A stretch of DNA of 64,000 nt, from the NCBI GenBank assembly GCA_036346155.1, contig JARFIY010000001.1, positions 80,060,501 through 80,124,500 of the forward strand, in the 5' to 3' direction. The notes below the pieces were generated by a model. It had not been told where the DNA came from. It saw only the letters and a list, made by a program, of their open reading frames with translations, and searched no databases. The stretch is from Sinelater perroti. Taxonomy: Eukaryota > Arthropoda > Insecta > Coleoptera > Elateridae. This document shows, one piece after another, positions 1 to 11,323 of the stretch (position 1 is its first letter; each line of letters starts with the position of its first letter). The position numbers and the translations under genes are program-made.

Positions 1-217
1 GCAATTAAAAAACAAGTTGTTTTTGCATTTTTTTATTAAAAAAGGGCGATTGTATTGTATTCTCAAAGGCCTATTTACAAGTATAGCATGCGCGTAATCT
101 AACTCGTACGCAGAGTCGTCGAAGTAAATAAGAAAAAATACATTAAAATACAGGGAAAACTAATGTTATACTCATGAAGTTTAGTACAATTAAAAGTAAA
201 TAGCATTGAGAGTTATG

Positions 218-680
218 TTATTCAATGTAACCCCCATCAGCGACTACAACCTTTTCGAACCGAAACCTAAATCTGCTGCAGGCCAACATAACTTTCTCCT
301 TATCCATATGTGTTATTACCCCCATAACTGAAGCCCTTGGTGTTATAATGTCTTTCCTTGACCTTCGCCGGGCTGAAGGGTGGCCACAATTCGGAGAGCC
401 AGTTGTAAAACAAATTGTTGTATAGTTGTATAGTCTGGTCTTGCTTGCCTTTGGGGCTTGGGCGAAGTTCTACTGGAACATGTATTCCCGCCCAACGGCC
501 ATCTACTCTATTCAGGGCTTGACAACTATCTTTAGCACGTTAATATAGTTACTCACTTTCGAGGTTTCCTCAAAGAAGTTGCTCATAATGACATCCCCTG
601 AGCTGTTCCAAGTCCCAACACAATCACAGAACGACAGGCACTTCAGGGGTAGCTTACAGATCCAAAGATCACTTTGATAA
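218..680 (-). pseudogene. mariner/Tc1-superfamily transposase, C-terminal remnant
   Basis: On the minus strand, several frames read like the C-terminal half of a DDE transposase. There is a GREYMFQ-like stretch (where active copies have the second catalytic Asp), then an arginine-rich tail with ACSRFRFRFEKV, ending in DGGYIE and a stop at 218-220. Stops and frame changes interrupt it, so it cannot make a transposase. The N-terminal half and terminal repeats were not found. The superfamily is fairly clear from the tail; the subfamily is not. Confidence 0.6.
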
Positions 681-1743
681 TTCATCTTTCTGCACTGGAT
701 AAATTTTTTTCATCCGAAATAAATTTCAGCAAGTCAGCGCTACCGTGTTTGATGTCGTTAAGCAGTGCTTGGGCTTTAACTTGTAAATCTTAATTTTCTT
801 GATTAACAGTTAGCAGTTCTTTAAGAAGAAAGACTTATAGTGCAGTTCAACTTCGGCAGGTCAGTCATGCTCCGCCCAAGACCTTGATTAAGCTTCTCTT
901 TCAATTCTCAAACAAATTTATGATATCTCTGGTAATCCGATCACTTGCTGTTAATTTTCTTGCCAACAGTTACCTTCTTTTGGTGGTCAGATTCTGTATA
1001 CTTCTTAGTTACAAGTGAAATTGAACTAAACCACGCGATAATTTCTGCCGACGATTGTTGAGCCTACAATTGTGTTATGTAATAAGGAATTGAGCTTACA
1101 CACAAGGTGATGCAATACAATTTAAAAAAGTTCTTTATTTACTTCAACGATCCTGTGCTTACGTAGCAAAATAGGATAATGGTATAATTAAATAACTCTC
1201 TAAGGTTATACAAACCAAATTGAAGGTGATAATAAGAAAAATTGAATATAGATTTGGCATAGCCCAAATATGTATATAAATACTGGATTTGATTATATAG
1301 CCGAAAATACACAATTAAAATGCAATTTCATTTAAAAAAAAAGAATAAATAATAAGAGGATTGGCTTAAAAACATTAGCGCTTTTGTATTTACTTGTTTT
1401 TACTTTTTTTAATATTTTAATACCCTTGATATTAATAGCATATTTACAAAAAAATTGGATGTTTCTTTAATAGCCATCTATTGTTGCGCAGTACCTAGTA
1501 ATTAAATTAATCAATAAAATTTGTAATTTTCCAGTTAATAATAAAAGAAGACACTAAAATGGGTGTGGTAGAGATTTGTTAAGTTTTTGAAATTTGTAGC
1601 TTGAATTTCTCTACTGTACTGGCCATGGCTTTCACAATTTGCTGCACTATTATAGTGCTTTGTATATTCCTTTTTAAATTCTTAACTACCCCATTGCAAA
1701 GCTTATTAGCGATTCGTTTTAAAATTCTTCAGATTTTCTGTAT
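681..1743. other. No gene recognised
   Basis: AT-rich sequence with only short, compositionally simple open frames on both strands. I looked here for the missing last exon of the gustatory receptor gene (minus strand; it should encode a seventh membrane segment ending in a TY...QF-type motif) and did not find a convincing one. Confidence 0.5.
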
Positions 1744-1770
1744 AAAATTGAAGCACCGGAAATTTTCCGG

Positions 1771-2034
1771 TCATAGAAATAGAGATATCGACGATTGTCT
1801 TTCAAGTATTTTTATAAATTTGGGCCAATTGTAAGATGTCATATCATAAATTAATGTCTCTGGGGTTTCTGTTATTCCTATAGTGAAATAGGAAAGTATT
1901 AAAAACGTTTTTAATACAAGTTTGTAATGTATCTGGTCCATCGTCCTCTGCACAAAGTATAGTAAACTGGTACCTTGAGCTATTATGCATAGCCATACCA
2001 TCATTAACAATGAATATTTGACAGTTCCTACCAC
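1771..2034 (-). CDS. Unidentified hydrophobic reading frame, possible chemoreceptor-like fragment
   Basis: An 87-codon open frame on the minus strand with two hydrophobic stretches (about residues 7-28 and 41-55) followed by a polar segment containing YNWPKFIKILERQ. This arrangement resembles the N-terminal part of an insect gustatory or odorant receptor, and the frame lies just downstream of a gustatory receptor exon. There is no strong family motif, the frame ends at a stop within the segment, and the open frame just beyond it is in another phase. It could be a decayed receptor exon or chance. Low confidence. Confidence 0.25.
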   Translation of the reverse strand: MVGTVKYSLLMMVWLCIIAQGTSLLYFVQRTMDQIHYKLVLKTFLILSYFTIGITETPETLIYDMTSYNWPKFIKILERQSSISLFL

Positions 2035-2218
2035 TGATTCTTCACAGGTTCGAGGTAAATGCCATATTTTTCTTAAACTTTGCGGCGATTTTCCTTACAC
2101 AGTACATAGCAAAACAATTTGTACTTGAAAATAAAGTTCCGTGGATTAAATGGTGTCTATTTTTATTTTTTGCCTCGCCTTTCTTATTAAAGTGTAATAA
2201 TATATAAAACATACTTAC

Positions 2219-5200
2219 AGAATATAATAAACTCCAGTCTAAAGGAAAGTAACCAAATAATGAAAATGATATACCGTCTAGATGTTCTTGCAAAAGAAAC
2301 AGTTCCACCTAAAATAAATACAATTGTAAACTAGCAATAAAAGACACTTAAAAATACAAGGATAGATCAAAAATTATTGCAAACAGCTACGTTCTATACT
2401 AAAAGAAATAAAATAATTGTAATGTTATCTTCTCACTTTCTAACCTGCACCATTGTAGATGGTTTCTTCCTCTTCTTCTTTTTTAAGCAGGCTACTAGCC
2501 TGTTTCTAACCACACATTAGTGCAGTACTATAAGACATGTTGGGCCGTACCGCGGACAGGTTAATTTAGAAAAAGAATGTACTTTACGACCACCAAAGAC
2601 ATATGCATAACGGCCGGTGAGCATTTTGATGTTTGCCATTATTATTAAGTGGCGAAACGAAGCGGAGTCACTTACTAACTTCATGTTGTCTGTCTGTCTG
2701 TCCGTCCGTCCATCCGTCCGCCCGTCCGAGCAATAACTCGAGAACGGCTGGGAATTTCCTAATTCTGTTTTCACCAATCGACAGGTGACTAAAAAGGCTT
2801 GTTTGCTAGTGATTTTGAAACTGATTGGTCAAAGGTCAGCTAGACTAGAGGGTTCTCAAGTTTGAGAGACTGCTTCGCCACTTCGCTACGCGTTGCAAGT
2901 TTTGCAGGTTTATTAACCTGGGAGTCAAACCCGTGGCCGCCGCACGTCAAGTAGGACAGATCAAGGCCTTTACCATGCGGCTATCGTGCTCTCTGTAGCT
3001 GTTTAATTGCAAATAGTCACCGTATGAATATAGTGCGTTGTATAGAAGTATAGTTCAACAAAAATAAAATGCATTTTATAATCAAATTTTTAACAAAAGT
3101 AAAACACAAATGAAGTTAAATTTAACGCCAAATTATTGATCTGTATAATGGCAATCTTTGAAACAGGAAGAACAAACGTGAACAATGAACTGCATGTCAA
3201 GTGATCTTCAAATGTAAACGCTACCGAAATTTTTTTATTAATCCCTTTTTACTTACATTCTGGACAATAAATCTGTATAACTGGCGTATTGTTATACAAT
3301 AATAACTTACCGGAAATACTTCAAATAGAGGCTCTCCTTTATCTTAAAAAGTACTTAATAAAATTAAAAATAACAAAGTATTTTCTTCTTCTATATATAG
3401 GCTATTGGCCTGTTTTTAACCTCACAATCGTACGGTACCACAATCGTACCCCGGGCAAGTGGCTAGCCTAACACATTAATTTTTATTACCAAAGGGCGTT
3501 GTAGAATTTGAAGATTTGAATTACTGGATGGGTTCCATAGCTGCATCCGATATATCCATGCAGGTTTCATGATAGTCTTAACAACAGCAACTTATTTTTA
3601 ATTGACACCTGCAATTGTTTACTAATTGTCCAATATATTTGTTTAAATTTTATACGAAGTTGGTTTAATTTTATAAATAAGTGCTTCTCCTAGATCGAGA
3701 ATTTATCCATATGCATTCCAAGGTATTTTGTGTCATCCGCTTATTTCAACTGGCAATCATGTAATTTAATAGTAGGACACGTATTTTTGTTTAATTTTGC
3801 TTTATTTGCTTTGATTTTGTAATTCGTTGGCCAATTTTGTAACTTATTTAAATTATGCTGACGACATTGCGAAGCAAAGACGGAATTTTTATGTATCGCC
3901 AGTCCTGCAGTATCATCTACGTACGTGCCAAGTATGGTACTGTTGTCTATTTGCAAATCCGCAATATATAAAAAGGACTGGACAGAACCTAAGACACTCT
4001 TTGTTTTCTATTTCTGCCAATCCAATGTGTTCGTTTTGATATTTTATGAGAAAGTATCTATTTATTGGATAAAAGTTAAAATAAGCAACATTCTAAGAAT
4101 GCGGATTAACAAGATTACAAATGAACTGAATATTTTCTTAACATATCTCTAAAAAAAATCAAGAGAATCAACAACGATATGAATAGTACTTAAAAAAAGC
4201 TTGACGACTACATCGTGTAATAATAATTCTCCGTAATAGGCCACGAAGGCACTTTGGGGTCGTAACAAGTTAGGTCTGCTACAATCTAGAGCCTACGGTA
4301 CACAAAGGTAGTAACGTGGCTAGCGCTACGTACCAATCGCCTATTATTACCCCAGAGTTTGACCTCCAGGTACTCATTTATTGCAGCTTGAGTCCAGCTG
4401 GGCCGTAAAAATTCCAGCGATTGAATTGGCTAGAATGAATCTCTAGATTTCGTAATCTAGCGACCTATCCACTAGACTACTACGGATCTATATCATTTTT
4501 ATGCAACAAATAAATGCATATTTGTTTTTATAAAACAAGAGTGACAGTATAATCTACTTGTTATTATTCTCATAACACATTACCTGATAATAACGTAATT
4601 TTGTATGCCCTGTAGTGCTCTGAAGTTTTCCAATAAGGAAAATAGTTTTCTTAGCCTAAAAAATATTACTGTACTAAATGGTGTAAATTTTAATTAACTT
4701 ACCTCGTCTGCAACTGTAACAAAATTACGAATAAAAAATACAAAATTTGCTATATATGAAGAGATCCAAATCAACAATAAAATGTATCGCATGTAAATAT
4801 AATCTGTATAATCAGATGATGGCTCCATTCTCGTCACGAAAAAGATAAATAGCGATGAGATTAAAAGACCCAAAACTATTTTAATAAAACTGTCGCACAC
4901 AAAGGCATTGTGAACTTTCCTACTAGCTTCCTTTAAAGATGTATAAATTTGTACTGCCTGAGACAGTTTCTTGGACATATTAATCTTTGCATCATTTTTA
5001 TTGTTTACAAGTATTTCTAATTTATTATTTAAAACACAAAATCTTTGTTTTATCTCGTTTAGGAACGAAGAGATCAAGATAATTCTATTAATACTTATAA
5101 AAGAGTACATATTATAAAGCGTTGCAAAAGAGGTTGATGAGCAATACACAAAGTATAATATTAATAGAATGGTATTTAAAAAATTCCATGCAATTATACG

Positions 5201-5578
5201 ATATATTACGTTACATTTCGATTTCTTGTAATAAGTTTTGTTGCTGAAATTGTCAATTAACCTCTGATCTATTTTACATATTGCTTCCATGCAGCAAACA
5301 ACACGATAACTATAAATTCTACTAAAGATTAGTGTAGCTAAAAAACTAAATCCATAACACCACGACGTTACGGCATATAAAAACTGAACTGTTGTATTAA
5401 ACGACATTACATGATAATATAAATTAAGAATAAATATTAATAACATAACAATTGTTATCGCGTCATTTATGTACCTGTCTTTTCTATTATTATTTGTGTT
5501 ATTTTGCAGTGCATAGCCAGCTAGTCCGGTGTATTTGCAAACATAATAAATAGGCCCGAATACATTATAGATACTCAT
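2219..5578 (-). CDS. Gustatory receptor-like gene (three exons found, 3' end missing)
   Basis: Minus-strand gene with exons 5578-4703 (292 codons), 4655-4584 (24) and 2308-2219 (30), all joined in phase 0. Donors read GAG|GTAAGT, CAG|GTAATG and TCT|GTAAGT; acceptors read TTTTTTAG and TTTTAG. The 346 residues found match the layout of the insect 7TM gustatory receptor family: hydrophobic segments near residues 37-59, 63-86, 124-146, 151-173, 230-250 and 265-287. The loop EIKQRFCVLNNKLEIL follows the fourth segment, and VELFLLQEH then GYFPLDWSLL stands in exon 3 before the last membrane segment. Known family members are ligand-gated channels of sensory neurons that detect tastants; the ligand here cannot be told. 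The missing final exon should carry TM7 and the TY...QF-type C-terminus; I could not find it at 1-2218. The 2.3 kb second intron holds a SINE, a jockey RT fragment and a MITE. A damaged paralogue at 8805-9775 supports the exon structure. Confidence 0.8.
2642..2916. mobile_element. MITE-like element, copy 1 (TTATTAA-flanked)
   Basis: A 275 bp repeat also present at 27582-27840. It begins TTATTAA then GTGGCGAAACGAAGCGGAGT, contains a GTCTGTCTGTCCGTCCGTCC-type simple stretch, and ends with the sub-terminal inverted copy GACTGCTTCGCCAC followed by GCAGGTTTATTAA. Both copies are flanked by TTATTAA on both sides. There is no coding capacity. It sits in the second intron of the gustatory receptor gene. 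Confidence 0.7.
3650..3985 (-). pseudogene. Jockey-type LINE reverse transcriptase fragment
   Basis: Read on the minus strand, the segment gives the palm of a non-LTR reverse transcriptase: TYVDDTAGLAIHKNS (the YxDD catalytic motif), then LQNWPTNYKIKANKAK, TCPTIKLHDCQL and, in a neighbouring frame, ADDTKYLGMHMD. This order is characteristic of jockey-clade ORF2. A stop and a frame change end it. It is a 5'- and 3'-truncated relic inside the large gustatory receptor intron, in the same orientation as the gene. Confidence 0.75.
4224..4487 (-). mobile_element. tRNA-derived SINE, family 2, copy A
   Basis: About 264 bp, reading on the minus strand from a tRNA-like head at 4487 to a tail near 4224. 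It is clearly the same family as 10551-10828, sharing the head, the central CTGGAGGTCAAACTCTGGGG block and the distal part ending near TTACGGAGAA. The B-box region is mutated in this copy. It lies in the second intron of the gustatory receptor gene. Confidence 0.8.
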
Positions 5579-6339
5579 TTTTGATAACTTTATTATTAAA
5601 AATTTTTTATTACTATCACTATTGTATTTACTTATATTTGCTTCATACTTGCAATAATGTTAAAAAATATGCCTTGAGACGTTAGAACACAAACAATCTT
5701 TATTATGACAATTAATTTAATGTACAACTAATGTAATTATTTAATTTCTAGAGTAAACAATATGCATACATATGAAATATTGCGTAGTGGTTAATTATAT
5801 ATTTTCATTTCATAAAACAGAAATAATAAAATATGTAAATTATCAAAAGCCACTTTCAACCAGTCGTAAGTAATGACAATGATTTTAGAAAGGCTTTAAA
5901 ATTTAAATTGATATTATCTTTAATGACTAATTTGGTTGAGTACCAGGACACTTTTCTATTCCTTAAGCGAAGATGATAAACTCAACTTATAGTGGGCTAA
6001 TCCAATCTACAGCGAGTCCAAGCGATATGAAGCTCCGAAAAATATTTGTTCTAAAAGCACAAAAGTGAGATGTGATATCGCTGTAAACCAATGAAATTCA
6101 AATAATTTGAACAGTATAGCCAGTCGCCTTCAAAATCGTGCGCATTATTTTGGTGGTGTTTTGGTTGTTGTTAAGGATCGTTGTATTTCTTCTTTATTTT
6201 CAATGTATTGGGTATTAGTTTCAGGTTTGTGTTATTAAAAATCGTTTTTTAAAATGTTAATTTCTATTACATTATAAGACAGAGATGCCCAACCCGTAGC
6301 TCGTGAGCCACACGCACAATCTTTTGATGTGCCCCGCAT

Positions 6340-6700
6340 TGCACGTCTGGTTCCTTCTCAGTTACAATTTTTGGTAATAGCTTCCGTCATTTCAGCGGGG
6401 ATAACGCAAGATGCAGCTTTACTAAAGGCTGTCTGTAGTTGGTTTTTAAGCGTTTCTGATTCTTGGTGGTTGTAAAACCAGCCAGATTGTTTGCCTATGT
6501 TGTCAGGTATTTTGTCTGATATTTGAAGCAGGATTTCTTAGTGATCGCTAAGCGTTTCTTCGTCTATAACTTTCCAGTCATGGATTTTACCCACCACATT
6601 TGAACTGGTAAATGTCACGTTTATGATGCTGCTAGATGTACCTCTTACGAAGGTCGGTTCTTTCCCGACATTCGCAATGATCAGGTTCGTTGAAGGTAAA
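6340..6700 (-). pseudogene. LINE endonuclease fragment (R1/LOA-like)
   Basis: The minus strand reads NLIIANVGKEPTFVRGTSSS, then INVTFTSSNVVGKIHDWKV and DEETLSDH, followed by a stop. This matches the C-terminal part of an AP-type endonuclease of a non-LTR retrotransposon, where the pattern N...PTFVRG...DVTF...W.V....LSDH is typical of R1-like elements. The rest of the element is absent or unrecognisable here. Confidence 0.65.
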
Positions 6701-6949
6701 AATTAAAAAATTAATGCCCCGTATCTCAAAAACGGCTCGTAGATAGCACGTTAACTTTTCACAATCTACTAATCATGCTATTAGCTAATAAATATAAAAA
6801 ATTGATACGATTCTATGTACCACACCTCCTTAATGCTACCTGTAAGAAGAATTTCTGGAGGCATACAATAAGAAGAGATGATATGGAGAACCAATAGTAG
6901 TAGAGGTTCCTCTCTATAGTTCTTTTATATTCTTTTGTATTTGCGATTC

Positions 6950-8430
6950 ACCTACTATATGTTATCATTAGACATAACTTAATTTTTATATAACCGCACT
7001 ATAATTCTATTTGATGCCGGTTTTAAAAACCACCAAACTTCCCGCGTTTTTGTTGCCGTTTGCTATTCTTCATTAATGCACTAATAATAAAGTTATGCAT
7101 AAGCTCTTCCTCGAAGCACATTATCTGATTTTCGTTCACTTTGCGAATTTCTCCGCGTAGTTTCTCAATCACTTTTTTACTATTAGTTTAATCGGTATCT
7201 CTATCTTTTCAAGAAAATTATCCAGTTCGCTTTTGCTCATTATATCATAAGCTCATAAAATTCTATGAATACTACATAGCATGGTTTTGCTATATGCGTT
7301 AAATTTAACCCAGATTTGCCCAAAACTAACATCTGGTCGATAAGATATCTATTGCTTCTGAATCCACACTGATATCTTTTGATAATATTTTCTGCGTAAA
7401 CAACTAGTTTTTCTTTAATTTTATTAATCATTATCTTACGTATATATCAAAGAGGGCAATGCCTTAATACATTTTTAAAAACTAGTTTATCACATTTTTA
7501 TCTATAAGATGTAGTATTGCTCTTGATTATTTTTTTGGTTCCTTTTCCTTTTTCCCATATTCTTAAAATAAATTTTCATATATGTTCATACAACTTTTCG
7601 CTACCATATTTTAATATTACGCAAATTAAATTCTTGCTTGGATTTTTATTTTTCGTACAACTTTTATTACATTTTCTTTGATTGGTGTTTCCATTATCAC
7701 TTCATTTCTCTGTTTCTATTCCGCTTTATTAGCTTTTCATAGAAAAATTCCTTTCATTTCTCTAGTATATCTTTCCAAAATGTAGTGTTAGCCTGGTATC
7801 ATTCCTCTTGTTTTTGTTATCCTGATAGAAATTTACATTTCTTTATTGCTAATATTTTCTTCAGTTATACTAATTGCATATTTTTGTCCTTTTTTTACTT
7901 TTTTTCCCGCATGCGGTAAACATTCTCCTATTTTCCTAAGAGTTTTTGGTTAACATTCCTGGCCACTTTCCTTTCTTCTGCAGCTTTATTGCATTCTTCA
8001 TCAAACCTATTTTTTTCCTTTGATTTTCTTCTTGCTGAGATTATAATAAATATTTCTTATTGCTGTTTTTAACTGTCCCAAATTATCTTCTACATTTATA
8101 GTTTCGGCGTTGTTTTTTAGTTGCGTCTGTATTCTTTGTCTACATTCCTATTGTTTGCTTTTTCTGCAGTTTGTTCGCTTTCAATTTATGTTTTCATTAA
8201 AATCATTTGTGGTATACTCTGTTTACATTCTGTTTTACCGTCACCTAACAAGGGATCAAGTTCAGGTACAAGATTTTTTATTTCTTTTATCTGACATTAT
8301 TTGCCTGGCATTTGCATTACGCATTTTTTCGACTTTCTATGAAAATGATAAGAAAATTCCGAAAGCCGTTAGGGGTCATCGTCCTGTTTCTGACATAAAA
8401 TGGCAAGGATTTGTAGAGGTATCGACAAAT
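6950..8430 (-). pseudogene. Degenerate LINE reverse transcriptase region
   Basis: Minus-strand frames carry scattered LINE similarity. The best is at 7431-7240, with KEKLVVYAENIIKRYQCGFR and then a stretch ending VVFIEFYEL, corresponding to the RT finger/palm region (CGFR...TDQI...FIDF motif in intact elements). Surrounding T-rich plus-strand sequence is its decayed complement. There is no continuous frame longer than about 65 codons. A plus-strand 110-codon frame at 8110-8442 falls in the same region and is judged a shadow. Boundaries are approximate. Confidence 0.5.
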
Positions 8431-8804
8431 TCACCCTTATAAAAAAAAGAACCCATTTTTTATAGCTTTCTGTAATAAGATATCATTTTTTGGTTAATTT
8501 TTTTTAAATAAAATTTACAATTATTTACAAAAATGACAACAAATCAAAACAAGAAAGCAAAACGTAATTATGTTCACATAAATTAAATTTTTATAAGGTT
8601 ATTTATTATTGTTAGATAACATATACATAACAATCACAAACATTTTTTAATTTAAAAAAATTACAAAATATATAATTATGTTGTATTTTGGAGTGCGTTG
8701 CTCTTTTCTATGTTGATAAATTGATTAAATATAATTAAGTATGTAACCATGGTGCCAAGAATCTAAAATTTTATTATTAAAATATATTAACAGAAGCAAC
8801 TCAC

Positions 8805-9775
8805 AGAGTGTAATAGAGTCCAGTCCAAGGAAAAATAGCTAAATACTGAAAATGTTAGGCCGTCTCTCTTGCAAATAAAATAATTTTACCTAAAAAATAA
8901 ACTATGACTATATCAACAAATAATGATAGATACAAAGTTTTACCTGATGGTAAGACAGTTTGGACAGTTCTACAGTCTTACACACATCACCTGCTAAATA
9001 AGCAGTTTCTGCAGCCCGCAAAATTAACATTAATATCAAAATTGTAACTAAAAAATTTAGTTGTATTCACCTCGTCATGCACTTTCACAAAATGATAAAT
9101 AACTGAAAAGAGATGTATATTAATGTGCAAAGGAGAACGATTAATATGAAGATATAATCATTGTAATTGTCTAAAGACTCGATTGTTGATATGGTGAAAG
9201 TTGCAAGCGAAGAGATCAGAAATCCCAAAACAACCTTAGAAAAACTGTCGCACATAAAAGCAGCATGAATTTTTCTAGTGATCTCTTTAAAAGAATTATA
9301 AAGTTTTATTCATTCGCTTTCCAAGCACAATAATTCTTGCATTATGCTTGTAACCTCGGAGTATCTTTAACTACCCATTTAAAATGCAAAACCTCTGCTT
9401 AATCTCACTTAAAAACAAACCAATCAAGCTGAGTCTATTAGCATTTAGGTACAAATACATATCATAAAGTATGATACCAAATAGCGAAGACGAATATATA
9501 TTTATTAACAGTATTACGATAAAATTCCACATGAAAATGCGATATATTACTTTACGTCTTGATTTTTATAAACCTCTTCATTGCTGAAATCTTTCATCTA
9601 CATTAAATATTGTTTTCATACAATAAGAAACATCGTTGCTATATATTCTCGAACAAACTACTATAGTTAAGAAACTGATTGCATAGAAACAGATAGTGAC
9701 AGAATATAAAAATGCATACACCGTTTTAAAATTTAGAGTAAAGTAATAAATATTAGGGACGTAAATTAACAACAA
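8805..9775 (-). pseudogene. Gustatory receptor pseudogene, tandem paralogue
   Basis: Decayed copy of the gene at 2219-5578, same strand. The exon 1 part includes CSRIYSNDVSYCMKTIFNVDERF (intact gene: FSRIYSYRVVCCMEAICKIDQRL) and, in another frame, LSEIKQRFCILNG. The exon 1 end has HDE|GTGAAT. The exon 2 equivalent reads ETAYLAGDVCKTVELSKLSY followed by a GT. The exon 3 equivalent has VKLFYLQER, then a 5 bp net deletion that shifts the frame, then YFSLDWTLLHS before GTGAGT at 8804. Exon 1 is broken by several stops and frameshifts. The N-terminal ~45 residues are missing: upstream sequence is replaced by a SINE starting at 9796. The preserved exon order makes an old tandem gene duplication certain rather than a retrocopy. 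Confidence 0.85.
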
Positions 9776-9795
9776 AACTAATACTATATATATAT

Positions 9796-10087
9796 GAGCC
9801 AGCGTGGTCCCGTGGTTGAAGGACGGGCTGCGATGCTGACGGACCCGGGTTCAATTCCCGGTGCTCTCTGATGCCTGGCGGGTGGTCTACTCAGACACTA
9901 AAAATAATTGAGTATCTGCGTTCATTCGAACAAGGGGTAATAATGGCGGTCGTCTTAGGCGCGGTGCTTGTCACATCACCCCGCATCAGAGATGGTGCGC
10001 AACGACCGGGCAGAGAGAGCGAACGTATGAGAGCCTTAACCTCTCAGTTCGCAGGCCGTGTTCCCACGCGGGGCGTAGAGCCTTACC

Positions 10088-10159
<72 letters not shown>
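9796..10159 (+). mobile_element. tRNA-derived SINE, family 1, copy C, with (TA)n tail
   Basis: Plus-strand SINE. The head GAGCCAGCGTGGTCCCGTGG carries a pol III A box, and GGTTCAATTCCCGG (about 9849-9862) is a B box. The body of about 290 bp runs to GCCTTACC near 10087 and is followed by about 70 bp of (TA)n as its 3' tail. It abuts the broken 5' end of the gustatory receptor pseudogene. A related but split copy lies at 50869-51020 and 55235-55365. Confidence 0.85.
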
Positions 10160-10160
<1 letters not shown>

Positions 10161-10498
10161 TAATAAAAGACTTATTTCGCACTTTCACTGTCGCTAAGCA
10201 ACATGCTCTACAGATCGATTTTGAACATTACACACTCAAGGTTTTATAATAACTAGGTTACTGGTTAATATTACTAATGGAAAAATGTTTTTCAATAATA
10301 ACGCGTGTTATATAAACATCATATTACATTTAGCCTGTCAGTTATAAAGTCAATACAACCAAATTTCTGATAAACTTTGATACCACGGATATTTATTGAC
10401 GAAACAGGAGTTGTAAATATTATAATCGTTGTACCATAAAAACAATAACTGAACTATTTAATTAGACATCGATTAAATATTATTATATATAAATATTA

Positions 10499-10502
<4 letters not shown>

Positions 10503-10547
<45 letters not shown>
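10503..10547. repeat. (TA)n microsatellite, tail of SINE B
   Basis: About 45 bp of alternating TA immediately next to the distal end of the minus-strand SINE at 10551-10828, so probably its 3' tail. Confidence 0.85.
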
Positions 10548-10550
<3 letters not shown>

Positions 10551-10552
<2 letters not shown>

Positions 10553-10828
10553 CTTCTCCGTAACAGGTCACAAAGGCTTATGGGGTCGTAACAGGATAGG
10601 TCTGCTACAATCTGGAACCTACGGTACACAAGGGTGGTAACGTGGCTAGCGCTACGTGCCGACCGCCTATTATTACCCCAGAGTTTGACCTCCAGGTACT
10701 TATTTATTGCAGCCTGAGACAAGCTTGGCCGTCAAAATGCCAGCGATCGAATTGGCGAGAGCGGGATTCGAACCCGCAACTCTTGGTTTCGTAGTCTAGC
10801 GACCTATGTACTAAACCACCACGGCTCC
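10551..10828 (-). mobile_element. tRNA-derived SINE, family 2, copy B
   Basis: On the minus strand the head begins GGAGCCGTGGTGGTTTAGTA and includes the B box GGGTTCGAATCCCGC (about 10767-10753), a well-preserved tRNA-like promoter. The body contains GGGGTAATAATAGGCGGTCG, which is nearly the same as a stretch in SINE family 1, and ends near TTACGGAGAAGTA. A (TA)n tail follows on the low-coordinate side. It is a better-preserved relative of the copy at 4224-4487. The head is not a functional tRNA gene: there is no cloverleaf 3' half. Confidence 0.85.
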
Positions 10829-11323
10829 TTATATATAAATTAGACAAGATAAAATAATACCTCTACAAGCAGAAAAATAAAAAAACTCGAATATTTAATA
10901 TATTATAGATTTCATATGCATATAAAAATAAAATAAAAAATCACAGGAATTGTCTAATTAAAAATAACATGTAAGTGAGAAAACAGAGAAGCTCTGCAAA
11001 TACAGAGAACAATTCTATAGACCTTGAAGATTGATATATGCAATATAGTCATATTTTATTTTTTTGGTAAATATTTGTTGTTGGTTATACATTAAGCCTG
11101 TACTTTGTTAATTAATTAAACATAATTATGTATATCTAATAAGCGATGTAGAAAACTAAAGAAAAAATAGACACAAAAACATTTTAATAAAAATATTTTT
11201 TAACTGAAGGTGGTATTGATATTTCAACAAAACGGCTTTTACAGAATGCCTTTTCATAGCTCAAGTAGGAAGTATGTTAAAACAGCAGGACAAAAAAGTA
11301 TTACGTATATATGAAATATCTGA
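10829..11323. other. No gene recognised
   Basis: Very AT-rich sequence between a SINE and a mariner element. I see no coding or repeat signal. Confidence 0.5.

Noticed and set aside
2460..3480. Similar short stretches near 2480 and 3390 (GGCTA..GGCCTGTTT, then TAACC.CAC)
   Set aside because: Similarity is limited to about 30 bp of low-complexity-flanked sequence; insufficient to define a repeat family.
8110..8442. 110-codon plus-strand frame with hydrophobic N-terminus
   Set aside because: It lies in T-rich sequence complementary to a decayed minus-strand LINE; the hydrophobicity follows from the T-rich composition.
10081..10197. Plus-strand frame through the SINE and its TA tail (9871-10197)
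   Set aside because: It reads through SINE body and microsatellite; no protein family and no independent support.
10744..10828. Possible tRNA gene on the minus strand
   Set aside because: A and B boxes are present, but the sequence continues into the SINE body and the acceptor stem does not close; same head as the copy at 4224-4487.
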